From Apostichopus japonicus (taxonomy: Eukaryota > Echinodermata > Holothuroidea > Aspidochirotida > Stichopodidae): DNA of 64,000 nt. The notes under the pieces are model-generated. The model was given only the letters and a program-made list of their open reading frames with translations, was not told the origin of the DNA and ran no database searches. The stretch spans positions 7,647,001 through 7,711,000 of the forward strand of contig NC_092579.1 in NCBI RefSeq assembly GCF_037975245.1, given 5' to 3'. Position 1 is the stretch's first letter; each line of letters opens with the position of its first letter. The translations under genes and the position numbers were made by a program. Positions 50,151-62,209 of the stretch are shown here, one piece after another.

Positions 50151-50678
50151 GTCATTTTCACAATCAGTGGTGTAACTTTTGTACACTCAGGGCCAAAATT
50201 TCAAACACCATATATATTAAAATTTTTACTAACATCACATGTTAAAGGGTTCAAATTTTTGTAACTTCAACTTTTCGGAGCTTAAACATATACGTTTATG
50301 GGTGTAATTTTTCGGTGACTGTATGACTCTAGGAAACTTTAAGCAAAAATATATATTTTTAAGCAACCATATTTACACAGTCTTAAAACAGTACTCTGTT
50401 TCAAGTAAACTTTAAAATGCTTATCATTATATGTTACTTAAAAATGAAAAGGATTTGGCAGAAATTTTTTATTACTATTGCAGATATTTCCATGTTAACT
50501 GAAAATTTATTGGAAATCAAGGATTGTTTTTCTTAATTTTAACTTTAAACTATTTAATAAAAAGATAATGCCAAGTCAAACACCCTAAATAATGTCTCCT
50601 CACAGAGGGCTAATATCCAATCCAAGTTGCACAAAAATCCATGCAGTTTTGCAAAAGTTGGAATTTTCCCACTTACGC

Positions 50679-51096
50679 GTTTCGGAGGTGACGTTAACAT
50701 TTTACATGTGTTTCGGAGGTGACAAAAATGTTTACAAGTTGTTGTAAAGGCTTTTTTGCTAATTAACAAAGAATTAAACACTTAAACTCAATGAATATTC
50801 ATAACATCTTTAATCAAACACTGATTTAAATAAAAAATATCTCTGCCAAGTAGCAGAGAATGTACATCAACTACCTGTACAACTAGTGAAACAAGTGAAA
50901 GAATACAGAACACAGAATACAATAGTTTTATGTTATAAAAAATAGGTAAATGTCAGGTAAAGCAAATAAGGGCATTTAAAAAGCAATTGTAAACATTGGG
51001 CTGAAGTCTCTTACTGTGGCACTCATATTGCAAATGATTATCTCACATACAACATATTGTATATATACCTTCAGTCTCTTTTGTTTCGGAGGTGAC
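50679..51096 (+). repeat. Left subterminal copies of GTTTCGGAGGTGAC (three)
   Basis: Exact 14-mers at 50679-50692, 50710-50723 and 51083-51096, all plus strand. Shortened relatives (TTTTCGGAGC near 50272, TTTTTCGGTGAC near 50307) lie closer to the left end. Confidence 0.95.
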
Positions 51097-51594
51097 GCTA
51101 AACGTTTACACAGAAGGCTTGATTCATGCTAAAACACATAGAACTTACCTTGGAAAGTATGAAAAACATTAGAAGGATATGTTGATAATATTTTAATGAC
51201 ATTCATGATACTAGTGCTGTGACTGCTTTTGCTGCCATTCATGATAACTTGGAGACAATACTGTATCCATTCAAAATCATTTGGTTAAATTCACACTGTT
51301 TTGGCTAATTGCATATGAAATATTATACCACAAAGAAATGATTAACATTGCGTAGCCATTAGCCATTCTGACTGCTAGTTACAGTACATGTTGGTTACAC
51401 TTTTGGCAGTGAAACTGACTGTCACATTCCTGTAACCTTTTACAAATTTGAAGAGGACATTCAGTCAATTATTCTGGAAAAAACACTTCATTAACATGAC
51501 CTAACCACATTCTATCAAAGTGTTAGTGAAAAGTTAGGTAAACACTTGTCAAAAACTGCATAAATGATGGGCTAAAATCATTTAACAGCAGCTT

Positions 51595-52609
51595 GGCCTT
51601 GTTCACATTTAAGAATGCACCCGTACTTCAAGTCCTCAAGGGAAATTAATTCCCTTAGTGTGAACACTCCTTTACTCATACTTCAAGTCGGCATGCAGTC
51701 TTAAGAATTTATCCTGCATTCTCAGTAAATGTGATGTGAATGGTCGGAGACTTAATGGTGACCCGAGATTTCCGATATATCAAGTTGCTATTGGGCGGGT
51801 AGTACATACATGTAAGTGTTTGTCAGAGCGTTGCCCTTCTTAACAGAAACACTACCAAACGATGCTATTCGTGAACCCATTTCATTTTCTTTGAACCGAT
51901 TTGACCAACAATGCAGAAAAGATGCGGTAACGGTTGTGAGACAAAAACAAACTAAATGACAGTCCACTTAAATCTACTGTTATAACCTTAAATTCATTGT
52001 ATGCCGTACTGACAGATTTTTGAAGAGGCCAAACTCTGTAATTTGATGGTTATTTCAAAACGGATGATTTTGGGTTCGGTTGCTATGGAAGTTAGTAAAA
52101 GGCTAAAACCGTTACACCTGGCCTGGCCTATAATGAAGTTGCACTTACTAGCTTACTGTATACAGATACAGTAGACCTTAACATTAAATGCCTTTGATGT
52201 TAGATTAGCCTCAAATGCGACATCAAGCAGTAAAACACTGACTAGCAAGATCGTTTGCTCATCCACTGAAGGGTTTGGAAGAAATTCAAATCTGGGTTAA
52301 AATGTTATGGTAATGCCAGTACGGAGTTGTTTGAATACAGTTAACTGTTTATGTGCAATGATTGTTCGTTGCCGTGCAGTGGTGTACGGAGTAGTACGTA
52401 CTAGTACAGAACATAAGACAATGGTAAAGCACGGGGAATGTAAACAGCTGATATGACCTTTATACGCCTGCGCAGTATATTAATCTCGCAAACAGACAAA
52501 ACTTACTCGTTCTGAAATGTGAATGCTTCTTGTTCTTAACTAGTTTATCCTCCTTGCGGACTTAATATCAATAATCGCCCAGGTTGCATTCTTAAATGTG
52601 AACAAGGCC
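51595..52609. mobile_element. Nested TIR element with GGCCTTGTTCACATTTAAGA ends
   Basis: GGCCTTGTTCACATTTAAGA(ATGCA) at 51595 is matched by its exact reverse complement ending at 52609, giving 25-base inverted repeats. The element is 1015 bases, richer in CpG than the host transposon and has no long frame. I find no clear target duplication (flanks GCTT and TAAG). Confidence 0.72.
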
Positions 52610-53465
52610 TAAGAGACCATCTGGAGCAACAATCTAGAGTTAAATGAGTTTTCACTCTATAAAGGTTAGTTGTTTGTAATTGGTTGTTAAAGGCATTGAA
52701 GACTCTCCCCAAACCGTGTGCGGCCATCTGAAAAATGTAACTTTCTGTTACTTGCAAGTGACGTTTTGTTCGTGTCGCTACAAAATGCAGACAGTAATGA
52801 AACGTGATACCTTGTTATCTTTAGCTGGACCTGAGATGTCCATCGCTGTATCGTTTGTACAATGTGCTGTGCTGTACTGACTGTACACTAGTGTCTATTA
52901 ACGATGGTAGCAAGCTGTGTGTGTATTTTCTGGGATCAATGGTGGTGTCTAACACTTCTGTTACACCTCATCGAAACTAGGTCAGATTACCAGCATTAGA
53001 CGTTTCCTTTTGCACCAGTCTTCACTCTTCACACTCTTTAAGAAAAGGGAGGGGAATTCCCTGTTCAAATTTTATTTATTTTTGGGAAATCTCTTTTCAG
53101 ACAATGTGCTGTGATAACAACAGCTCATTAAAGAAGCAATAAGATTCTTTCTTTTTGCTTCAAATGTTACAGCAGCAGGTCTACATATTGTGAACAAATA
53201 TTCTGAACTTTTGTAGGATATTTACCTGGACCAAATACCTGTAGTAGAGCCCTCCGTGGTTATAGTGGGAATCATGCAAATTAATGTGTATACTGGTACA
53301 GGTCAACATGGTGCAAAATTAAACCTGTGAACATGTACTCAACAGCACTGTAGAACTCACAGAAGGTAACATATAACTGCAGCACAAGTGTATGCACTAG
53401 TAGAATATTTCAGAAATATGCTCAAACAAAGGGATAGTTCAGTATATTACATGTAAACAATCAAT

Positions 53466-54429
53466 GTCACCTCCGAAACGAAGGCAAAGACCACAGGCAG
53501 ATTGAGCTAATATCTGATAAATTTGTCCCATGTTAATAAAGTTTTAAAAACTGCATGTTTGGTGATTGTGATCTTTTATGGACAGCACTTCATTGCTAAT
53601 CGATCATTTCATTCAAGTTTATTAATAGCACTAATGTAAGCAATGGTACGCTATCTCTTGTCCAGAAAGGGGAAAAAGTGGCAAAAAAACACATATTTGT
53701 AATTTATTCATCAACTGTGCATGTGAGAGTTTCATTAATACTTTGTTCAGTTTGTTACAGTGTTTTCTAAGGTAGATCAAGTCATCCATTAGCATATGAT
53801 GGTACACAAACAGCAGAAATGTAAAAAATGTAGTGTTAACAATATTGTGTCACCTCCGAAACATTAATTTACAGTTTAACTCAAATTTAACATAATTAAT
53901 AAAGGACCTTTTAAAAGATATTATCATACTGGTTGCTACACCTCTACAGAATTACTGTAATATGAGTTTTAGCCAAGGAAGATGTTTATTGGATCAGTAG
54001 AGATCAAATTTCCAACTAACCTGTTTCGGAGGTGACAAGGTGTTTCGGAGGTGACGCATGTTAAGAATCTCCCAGAAATTAAAACGACTGGTCATGTTGT
54101 CACAACTTTTACTCAAATATTACGTTAGGGGGTGAGGTATATTTTAATAAGTTCAAAATGGCTATACTATTGTTTACATAAATCTTGGACTGAAGAATGC
54201 TTTGTTTCGGAGGTGACGGAAAAGTTAACGGAAAAGTTAACATTAAATTTGAAATTAACACAATTTTTTTAAGAATTCCAAATGAAAAATATTTTTTGGC
54301 CCAGATATTAGACACATTAGTTATTGTAATAATGCAACCTTACTTAACAAAATTTACACTGCTTAACTAGAACTTAGTTGCAGTCAAACTTAGGTACCAA
54401 TTGTTAACGGAAAATGTCACCTCCGAAAC
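53466..54429. repeat. Right subterminal copies of GTTTCGGAGGTGAC (six)
   Basis: Plus-strand copies at 54023-54036, 54042-54055 and 54204-54217; minus-strand copies at 53466-53479, 53849-53862 and 54416-54429. All are exact over 14 bases. Confidence 0.95.
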
Positions 54430-54608
54430 GACAAAATCTAGCCACCGTTCCTTGGAGAAGGAAAGGAAGGAAACCTGGTGAACACAATTGCATTTTAGTT
54501 TGGACACTTGTTGATAATATCAACCAAATAAGAACTGGAAAATACCTTCCACCAATAAGTACAGGCTCTGACAAAAACAGGGTAGTTGAGAGTGTACGGC
54601 TGAACTAG
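54414..54608 (+). CDS. Small ORF starting on a 14-mer copy, unknown
   Basis: ATG to TAG, 64 residues, begins MSPPKRQNLATVPWRRKGRK. The first five codons are the 14-mer itself on the minus-sense reading (TCACCTCCGAAACG). The peptide is basic at its start and otherwise of mixed composition. The minus-sense copy at 53466 also follows an ATG and would start MSPPKRRQ before stopping. Could be a transposon protein remnant or chance; no domain recognised. Confidence 0.2.
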   Translation: MSPPKRQNLATVPWRRKGRKPGEHNCILVWTLVDNINQIRTGKYLPPISTGSDKNRVVESVRLN

Positions 54609-54909
54609 CATATTTTAAGCATATTTATGGCCACCAAATCAACCTGAAGAAACCGAGAAAGTTCGTTAAGCTACCCAAGGTAGACTTCACTTAGGATGGT
54701 CAAATGGCAAAAAATCTAAGAATTCTGGTATTTGGTCACTGAGTTACAAAGCAATAAGTGCCAATATTGGAAGTTACACCACTGATTGTGAAAATGACGA
54801 TATGCTGGTATGACAGAGATCTACAACTCCCCCAAACATCTATAAAGAAACGTGTCGCTCGGTTTGCGAGATATCTGAGTGTAGAAAGTCGTCTGGGAGC
54901 TCTCATTTG

Positions 54910-55370
54910 TAAATCTGTGATGTCACAGAGCCACTAGGATCTTAAACCTTGTACTTTCTCTTTGTTGTACCTTTTCATATAATTTTCAAGACCGTATAGA
55001 ATGTTAACATCGTTGATGCTGATACCAATGCCATCCATCATTCATTCGTTCATGTTAAAGGGTTAAATATATTTTTAGATAAAGCATGTTCAAAACCCAT
55101 CTCCGTTACAGAAAATAAAAATTGTAAATTCATAGAGAGAAACATGAAACGTTGAAGCGTGTGACGTCATATTTAGACCTTTTCAAGTCTCCAGCCATGT
55201 GTGTATAAAGAGAGATGTTACAGTAAATTTGTCTGTGATACCTCCCAAATGGAATAAGATTATTCATGTATCTGTTTGGGCAAGCTGTTCACGACAGTTA
55301 TATCTCTATTGCATTGACGAATGAGGATGGTTGGGTTTGTGTATCTAGGCTCCTTTAACTTCCTTCTCTA
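54910..55370 (+). repeat. Interspersed repeat family D, copy 2
   Basis: Shares three collinear blocks with 44690-45310, including CTGTGATGTCAC (54919), GTGACGTCATATTTAGACC (55160) and AATGAGGATGGTTGGGTT (55320). Lacks the 20-bp satellite. Confidence 0.48.
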
Positions 55371-55476
55371 GCTTTTGTATTGTTGCAATAAAAAAATATA
55401 ACCACAAGGCATAAGCCATGTCACTAAATTGGGAGGAATCTATAACATTGTACAGTATATGTTGGGTAACTGTGGC

Positions 55477-55510
55477 CAGGGAGTTGTTATGGTTCCATAA
55501 CAACTCCCTG
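55477..55510. repeat. Perfect 34-base palindrome (16-bp arms, 2-base loop)
   Basis: CAGGGAGTTGTTATGG, then TT, then CCATAACAACTCCCTG. Arms are exact complements. Could form a cruciform or an RNA hairpin. Confidence 0.95.
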
Positions 55511-56639
55511 CTGTGGCATTGCACAAAATTAACACAGAAGATCTCACTTTTACAACCTTGTGTACCCCATGAAATTCTTGACTGCACAGGTGTGCATTTG
55601 TAAGCAAAGTAAATAATTCATGTAAAACCAAGAGGCCTAATGAATGGTTGAAAAGGCAAGTTGTTACTAGGATTTCTGTATCTCATTAGTTAGTTTAGAC
55701 ACTGATGATTCTAGCCCGAGGTTATATAGTTTATATTATAAACTGTGCAACGTGCGTGCATGTGACGTCTGTAAATTAAGTAATTGTGTAAAGGAGAAGA
55801 TCGCTTCATACATTAACTATGGTGTACTTTACAGTGATTGCAAATTATGTGAATTATGTAACTACTATGCTACATGTGTGGCAACGATCACATTAATATT
55901 TAGTAGTTACTGTGTAAACAGGCTCCATTTCCTGTTTATAGTCAGTAAGCTGCTGGCTTTACAGTTTATCCTTTTTCTTAAAATATTCCATCAGAACAGA
56001 AGTTCATTGTCTCTTCTGCAGTTTTTGTATATAAATTTAGTGTCCATTAGCATGTGGGTTGCCTCTTTACTACAGGACTCCCTTGTTCTTAGAAAAGTTG
56101 GCACCAGCATTGCTGTGGTCAGAGTTTTTCTGGTAGCAACTCCAGTCAGGAGATCTTTTAAGGATGGTTTATAGAAAGTTACTTAACTGATTGGGTACTG
56201 TATCCTTACTCCAATTTGGCCCCTCCATTTAGTTAGACAAAGAAGATGCTGGGTATGCCATGTGGCTTCAGAGCACCTTAACCCCCCAAGCCATGAGGAC
56301 ATAGGATTTAGTATTGTAGGAGAATTAGATACAAAGTTAAAGTTTTTATATCATATACCTGAATCTGTTTCTGCTGAATGAATTTCAATTATATACATTC
56401 AAGAAGCCTACTGTAATTGTAAAATATAAATTAATGGTTAATCTCATCGTTCCTGATACTGATCACCATTGGAATCTCCCAGAAGCCTAGCTCTCGGCTA
56501 TTACAGGAACTATACTATTCACTCTCCATTGCCATCTCATGGAAGGATCTTTAACCATTCTTATTGGAGAACACTAACTTTACTTTGCTTTTATTTACGG
56601 CCCGCCATTGTAGTCCCTTTGGAACTTTGTTTAATATAC
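55511..56639. other. No recognised gene
   Basis: A 140-codon frame at 55752-56174 has no domain, splice or promoter support. Confidence 0.35.
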
Positions 56640-56728
56640 CGTGCCTGGATTCTATTCTATTTTCCTGGATTCTATTCTATCTCGCCTGGATTCAACTCTA
56701 CTGTATCTCGCCTGGATTCAACTCTACC
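56640..56728. repeat. 20-26-bp degenerate tandem repeat, four copies
   Basis: CCTGGATTCTATTCTAT / CCTGGATTCAACTCTAC units at 56644, 56664, 56685 and 56711. A (GTGTT/GT)n run follows at about 56823-56848. Confidence 0.85.
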
Positions 56729-56848
56729 TTGACAGCCTGCAGAACAATCTATTTCCCTTCGGTCGACCCAATGGACTTTAATTCATATTACATTCTGTGC
56801 CTTTATATTGTCTAAGGATTTGTTGTGTTGTGTTGTGTGTGTGTGTAT

Positions 56849-58050
56849 GCAAAGTGGCCACAGGTGAGCAACCAAACTGTAAGTTAAACCATTCCTTTAT
56901 TTTCTATTAAACTGGACCCTGCATTTCAATACCCTCCTACCCATGTAAGAGTAACTTTTTCGATATTCATATTCATATGTCATATATTGGACTCTTCAGT
57001 TACATATATGAGTCTCACTGTTAAATCTATTGTTTCAATACAATTCTCTCTGTAGTATATTTACTTAGCCAGCTACACACTGTTTCTTTGTCATTTCTGA
57101 AGTGTTCATCTGTCTTCATACTGGTGAGACACTAGTTATTAAACCTCCAGTCAACCCAAAGGGAGTAACATCCCTTACAACTGTACCATCTAGGAGATGA
57201 TTATCTGATATTATCTGATATCACATCGCAAAATGCTAATTTGAAAATGTGAAACTTGCTACATAAGTGCAAAGATGTAATATACTGTACTGTAGCTGTT
57301 TATGTAAACAGAAATCATTGTAATTTTGAAGAGACAAAGCAGTGTAGCAGTTTTTGTACCAAAACCATATAGTAATTTCAAAGAGACAAAATTCAGAGTC
57401 TTCCAAACTGCTACCTTTTAGACACAAAATTGAACACTTAAATGATTTCCCTGTCTTATGCAGTAAACAGTATCAGAATTCTGAAACTAATGTTAACATA
57501 GATGCTGCGTATTATTCAGCAGCATGCACTCCGTTGGTACCTGCATGAATAGTTAATGTCGATAATGGTTGATGAACTGCCAGTTGGTATCATTGGGTAT
57601 GTAATTAATATTAAACAGAGTCTGACGCATATACAGTACATAGTTCTTGCTGACGTCATATATTGTTGAGTATGATGCGTACAGTAGTACGGTGCTTTTA
57701 TTAGCTTTGTTTGCTGATTTTGAGACGACGTTTAGATCATAACTCTAGACTGTGCTATTGAATTGTTAATGCAAATGTACTAACTAGAATCTTCCCTACA
57801 ATGAGTATCCGTATGGTCACTTGGTACTCCTCACAATCTTGAGCTCCATTACAGAGTGCAAATATCAAACTCCCAAGGTCAATTAAGGAGTGTTTACTGC
57901 TTAACTTACGGTATTTCTCAACATTGTCCGTCCATTGTGGCTCATTTCCAGGCACTATATTGTGCTATCAATAAACATTATTAAGGAGAAAGGATAAATT
58001 CTTATTATCTACATATGCAGCACCGATCAATTTACTGTACATGGATACTG
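56849..58050. other. No recognised feature
   Basis: AT-rich non-coding sequence; ATTATCTGAT is repeated in tandem near 57199. Confidence 0.4.
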
Positions 58051-58150
58051 TGTATACTGAAAATAAAGTGTGTGTACTGCAGATAAAGTGTGTGTTCTGA
58101 AAATAAAGTGTGTGTATACTGAAGTTAAATTGTGTGTACAGAACATAAAG
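58051..58150. repeat. ~20-bp tandem repeat, about five copies
   Basis: ATAAAGTGTGTGT(A/T)CTG-AA units from 58051 to 58150 with small indels. Confidence 0.85.
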
Positions 58151-58170
58151 CAACTGCGCATGTAGTAGGG

Positions 58171-58230
58171 GTAACCCTAACCCTAACTTTAACCCTAAAC
58201 CCCAATCCTAACCCTAACACTAACCCTAAC
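58171..58230. repeat. Interstitial telomere-like (CCCTAA)n block
   Basis: About ten degenerate CCCTAA units (GTAACCCTAACCCTAACTTT at the start). The 14-mer AGCAACTGCGCATG flanks the block at 58149-58162 and 58284-58297. Confidence 0.9.
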
Positions 58231-58943
58231 CGGAAATTATTGTTACTCCTGGTCGTAAAAAATAGTACTCTTGTCATAAAAATAGCAACTGCGCATGCGT
58301 AATCGGATATTATTCTTACGAACAGTTGTAAGAATAGCCACTTTGTTAAATAAATGCTGGGATGATTCAATTGACGACAAATCAATGAATAATTTGGCAG
58401 ACTTACAGCGATTTAAAGAATTTATGGTTACATTTATCAAAAGCAAATATATTAATGTACATTACATTCTAATGGAAGGTCTGCTTCAATGAAGCAGAAC
58501 ACTGTATGCTACAACTTGTATTAAATTTAAAACAAAAGAGAATATAAAAGACAAGATTTTGGCATGAAGACTACAGGAGGCAAACTGAAATTCATTCATA
58601 ACTTGAGCGATGGAATAACACTACTAACCGGACATAGATGTTAAATATAAACAACTTAGACTGTTACCTGCCATCAAACATGTTTTGGGGGTACAAGGCT
58701 TTGAAGTGTTATTCCATATTATACAACACCTAATTATATTCCGGCCATTTGAGTGGTCAATTGCTCGTCGATCGCATGCAAAATCCGCTCTATTGCACTC
58801 TATGAAATAGAACCATGTGTTATACTTTTTTGATAGCACTTTTTTCAATGGTAAGAGAGCAGAGAAACCTGTCTGTTCAAAACAATCTGTTGTGTGCATC
58901 AAAGTTCATTTTACATCCAATTATATCCAAATTTGAAGGTGTT

Positions 58944-59122
58944 GTATAAAACAAATAATGAATGGTTTCCATTCGTGCAATACAGTAGTGCAAATAATTT
59001 ATTTGTTGAAAGATGTAATTTGTTCCATTCAACTCGGCTGCGCCTTGTTGAATGGAACATTCCATCTTTCAACTCATGAAATATTTGCACTATTGAGCTC
59101 ATAACCATTTATTATTTGTATA
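58944..59122. mobile_element. Hairpin MITE-like inverted repeat
   Basis: Two imperfect complementary arms of about 85 bases (left TGTATAAAACAAATAATGAA; right ends TTATTATTTGTATAC) meet at CGGCTGCGCC near 59037. The best part is GTTGAAAGATG-AAT-TTCCATTCAAC. No target duplication assigned. Overlapping short frames on both strands are artefacts of the palindrome. Confidence 0.75.
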
Positions 59123-61488
59123 CTCACGATCCATAAACATATAGATCATGAGCTTGTCGCATGGACCAGTTTGCTAGGTTTAGTCCAATTAAAATGGTGT
59201 GTATTATTGTGAAAAAATATATCAACACATTATGTAAAAATTATTCAGTAAAAACTACACAAAACTATCATTGTACTTAACTGTTTAAGTATGTGATGTA
59301 TAAAGCATTACTGATGGCTATACACACACCACATACCGTACAGTAAGGAGATGCTCAGACAATAACTAAGTTCATGACTACAGTATTTTTATGCAAATTG
59401 AGATATCCTACAGTATGGCTGTATCTACTTTACCATGTATCTCTGTGCCTGCCTAATGATGCTTTTTCAATTTAGATTCATAAATGGAAACCTTGCAGCT
59501 GGGGTATTGTCAGAGGAATAGGACAGTGAGGTAAATATACATGAGAATGTCCATAGTTCGTTGACTCTCTCTCTCTCTCTTCCTCTTTAGATGGTTAAAT
59601 ACAGTAGGGCTTCTGGATTTAATTAGTAAGCTTCTCAAAGAAAGAGCTGATTTGCCATATAAGCCAGTCTGAATTATATACTACTGTACGTACTGCATGG
59701 TTTGATTTAGAGGATGTCTTGTAAAGTAATTAGGCTTTTCTGGTTTTAGAATGATTTATTCTCTGTAGACTGTTGCAGACATGCCAACTGGTCTTTTACA
59801 AAAACGAAATAGGAAGATTTACATGTTTCCGTCCCAAAAATGCGTAGATCAGGTGAAAGAGTAGAGAGAATTGTGGGAAATCCAAGTAAAACTAGATAGC
59901 AATTTAAAAATATGACATCTGTTGGATTTTACTAACATTACTTACATGCAACACTTTTATACAACTATTTCCCTGAGAAACAGTCACTATTTTCCACATT
60001 CCTAACTGGAGTAAAATCAGATCATGACCCATCTCTGATCCAATTTTAGCAAAATTTGAGAAATTTTTAATTTTTACCTGATGAAAAATCATGAGAGCTT
60101 GGGAGGCTTTCATAACAAGGGAGACTCTTGTAGTAAAACCAGGATGGTTGGTGAAACCACTGTACTGTAGATATGTAGCATACATGTATATACTGTACCA
60201 GTTAACAGAACTTATCTTACCAATGTTGTGACTTTAATTCAACAATTATTACGATGAAGAACTTTAAGCTGACTTTAAAATTTTACAATATTCATAAAAA
60301 AAAAGATTTTTTTTTATCAATAATGTGATGTCAAGTTAGTTTAGACATGTGTTAATCAGGAAACACTGTTATTTGTAATTTAAACATTTAAGTATATGCA
60401 CCGAGATACGGAAGTCTTTAAACATTACTGACAGTAGGTACAGTATATGACTAGAGTTTCTGAATTACATACTGTACGGGTACTACAGTACATGTGCAGT
60501 CCTCCCTCCTCACCAATGTCTATTGACAATGATCTGAAATAATACTATCCAGTAGTTATACACTACAGTACTTTGAGTATAAATACATTCCTCTTATCTG
60601 TTCCACAGATGACATTTGGTACAGAACTATAATATAAATAAAAAGGTAAAATTATGTACAGTAAGAATAATTTTTCAGTACATTTGAAGTTACTGTTTGT
60701 AATTTACTGTACAATGTCCCCACTAAGACCATTATAGTGAGATTCTAGCTCACATACTGTATAGTAAGCACTGGTAATCCGTAACGTTCATTATTTCCGA
60801 CCTTTTTTCGAATCATGTACTGTACAGGGAAACCTTACACATGTGCCTTCATCTAGTTCACTCCTCAATGGAATAATTTGGCAATTTTCCTGTTTTTCTG
60901 TAGCAATTTATTTATTTAAAAAAAAAAATTATCTGTCAAAATATTGTCGCTATGAAATACAGTAACAGTTTTGCCACATTTCATTGTGAGATTACAAGGT
61001 TTATAAATGATTATCGGCTCATTAGTACAGTAGTTTGTCAAAACGTAATTTACTGTCAAGTAATTTGTCATTGCTCCACCAGGCCATCTCTTTTTAATTA
61101 AATCCCACAAAAACCATAATGTAGTACTGTACATCTGTGCATGTATTCTTTGACTGTGGATCTATCTTCAGTACTATCAGGCATTTTTTGTGTGGGAGTC
61201 ATTATATATACTGTACACAGCAATTCCACACTGAGATGCCTCTATTTTGATATTAAACAAGCTGTATGAGTTTCATATCCACTTTAATATACATGTCACT
61301 GGAGGTGTAGACTTTCACAATTCTAGCCACCTGCTACAAAATAAGCCGGTGTGTATAACATCTACAGTACTGGCTGAAATCAAGTTCTCACTGGTGGTTT
61401 CCTGAATGAATAAATTATATATAGTTACTGTGAAGGCTTTTGAGAGCAGGCCAGCCCAATAAAATTTTGCTGATGATCAGTGCAGTAA
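59123..61488. other. No recognised feature
   Basis: AT-rich non-coding sequence with a (CT)n run at about 59563-59579 and very frequent TACTGTA/TACAGTA words. Confidence 0.45.
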
Positions 61489-62209
61489 ATTTACTTCGCT
61501 CCTCGCTTACCTGTCTCCTCACAACCTTAGCACCTCATTCTACCGTGCCTATAAAGTCCTGGTAAAATAATAACACTGTGCGCCCTCTATGACCGAACCC
61601 CCCCCTCGGTCACTCCTCACTACTCATTCTACCATTAAAAGTGTCTTCACGTGAATTTCTTGTGGATATATTTCCCTTGGATTTCGTCTTGGTTTTCTTT
61701 AGCGATCTTTGGAAGTTTCTTTCCTCGGATTCTTGGGAGTATTGCAGTCCTTTCCAGCCCGATAAGTATCCTTTTTTGTTGAAAGGGAGGGTTTTGGGGA
61801 CTGTTTTTATTCCTAGTGCGTTTCCGCCCTTAGGTTTTTTGCGGGGGTAGCAGTTCCGCGAACTGCCTAGGTTTCCCGCCATTTTCCCTTCCCCACGCCA
61901 TAGGCGTGTCGTTGTATTTCATGATCATAGCATGTCTACATTGTATTTCTATTCACGATTTCTTCTTCTATATTTCGCTCTCTCATGTTCTTTTTCAGCT
62001 TGTGTTGATTTTGTTAGGCCACTTCGTAGCGTTTTTCGTATTTTGCCGTTGCTAGGTTACGCTACGCACCTCTACTCACCGTTATGTACCTCCCGTTATC
62101 TCCCGTTCTCTTGTTAGTTTGCATTTTTCCGTAAGCTTAAGAGTTAGTCTTTCCTTAATTCGAGCGTTTTAGTTTGTCTCGTAACCAGCTAAAGCTTTTA
62201 AACTACTCG
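61489..62209 (+). mobile_element. Left terminal region of a family A-related element
   Basis: Begins ATTTACTTCGCTCCTCGCTT then ACCTGTCTCCTCACAACC, aligning with the arms of the 21.3-kb foldback and with the 12.4 and 33.6 kb copies. From 61742, CCAGCCCGATAAGTATCC and the following block match the foldback's spacer. The remainder leads into a gag-like coding region. By analogy with DIRS-type retroelements, whose termini are inverted repeats, this would be the left terminal repeat and leader (inference). The right end lies beyond the window or is lost. Confidence 0.55.

Larger units (their letters stand above)
50151..54798. mobile_element. 4.65-kb DNA transposon with dispersed 14-mer, superfamily unassigned
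   Basis: Perfect 28-base terminal inverted repeats: 50151-50178 begins GTCATTTTCACAATCAGTGG and 54771-54798 is its exact reverse complement. It splits a unit of the 163-bp array. The flanks carry ATATG at 50146-50150 and 54800-54804, a 5-base duplication with one unaligned base (or 6 bases with one mismatch). Inside are nine exact copies of GTTTCGGAGGTGAC, three near the left end and six near the right, on both strands, like subterminal transposase-binding repeats. Companion GTTAAC words often adjoin them. No long transposase frame is visible; a 64-codon frame lies at 54414. The middle is occupied by another TIR element. I cannot place it in a named superfamily. Confidence 0.88.

Noticed and set aside
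55752-56174. 140-codon plus-strand frame with several Cys
   Set aside because: Cysteines follow no known zinc or disulphide spacing, the rest is generic hydrophobic, and there is no supporting splice or poly(A) context.
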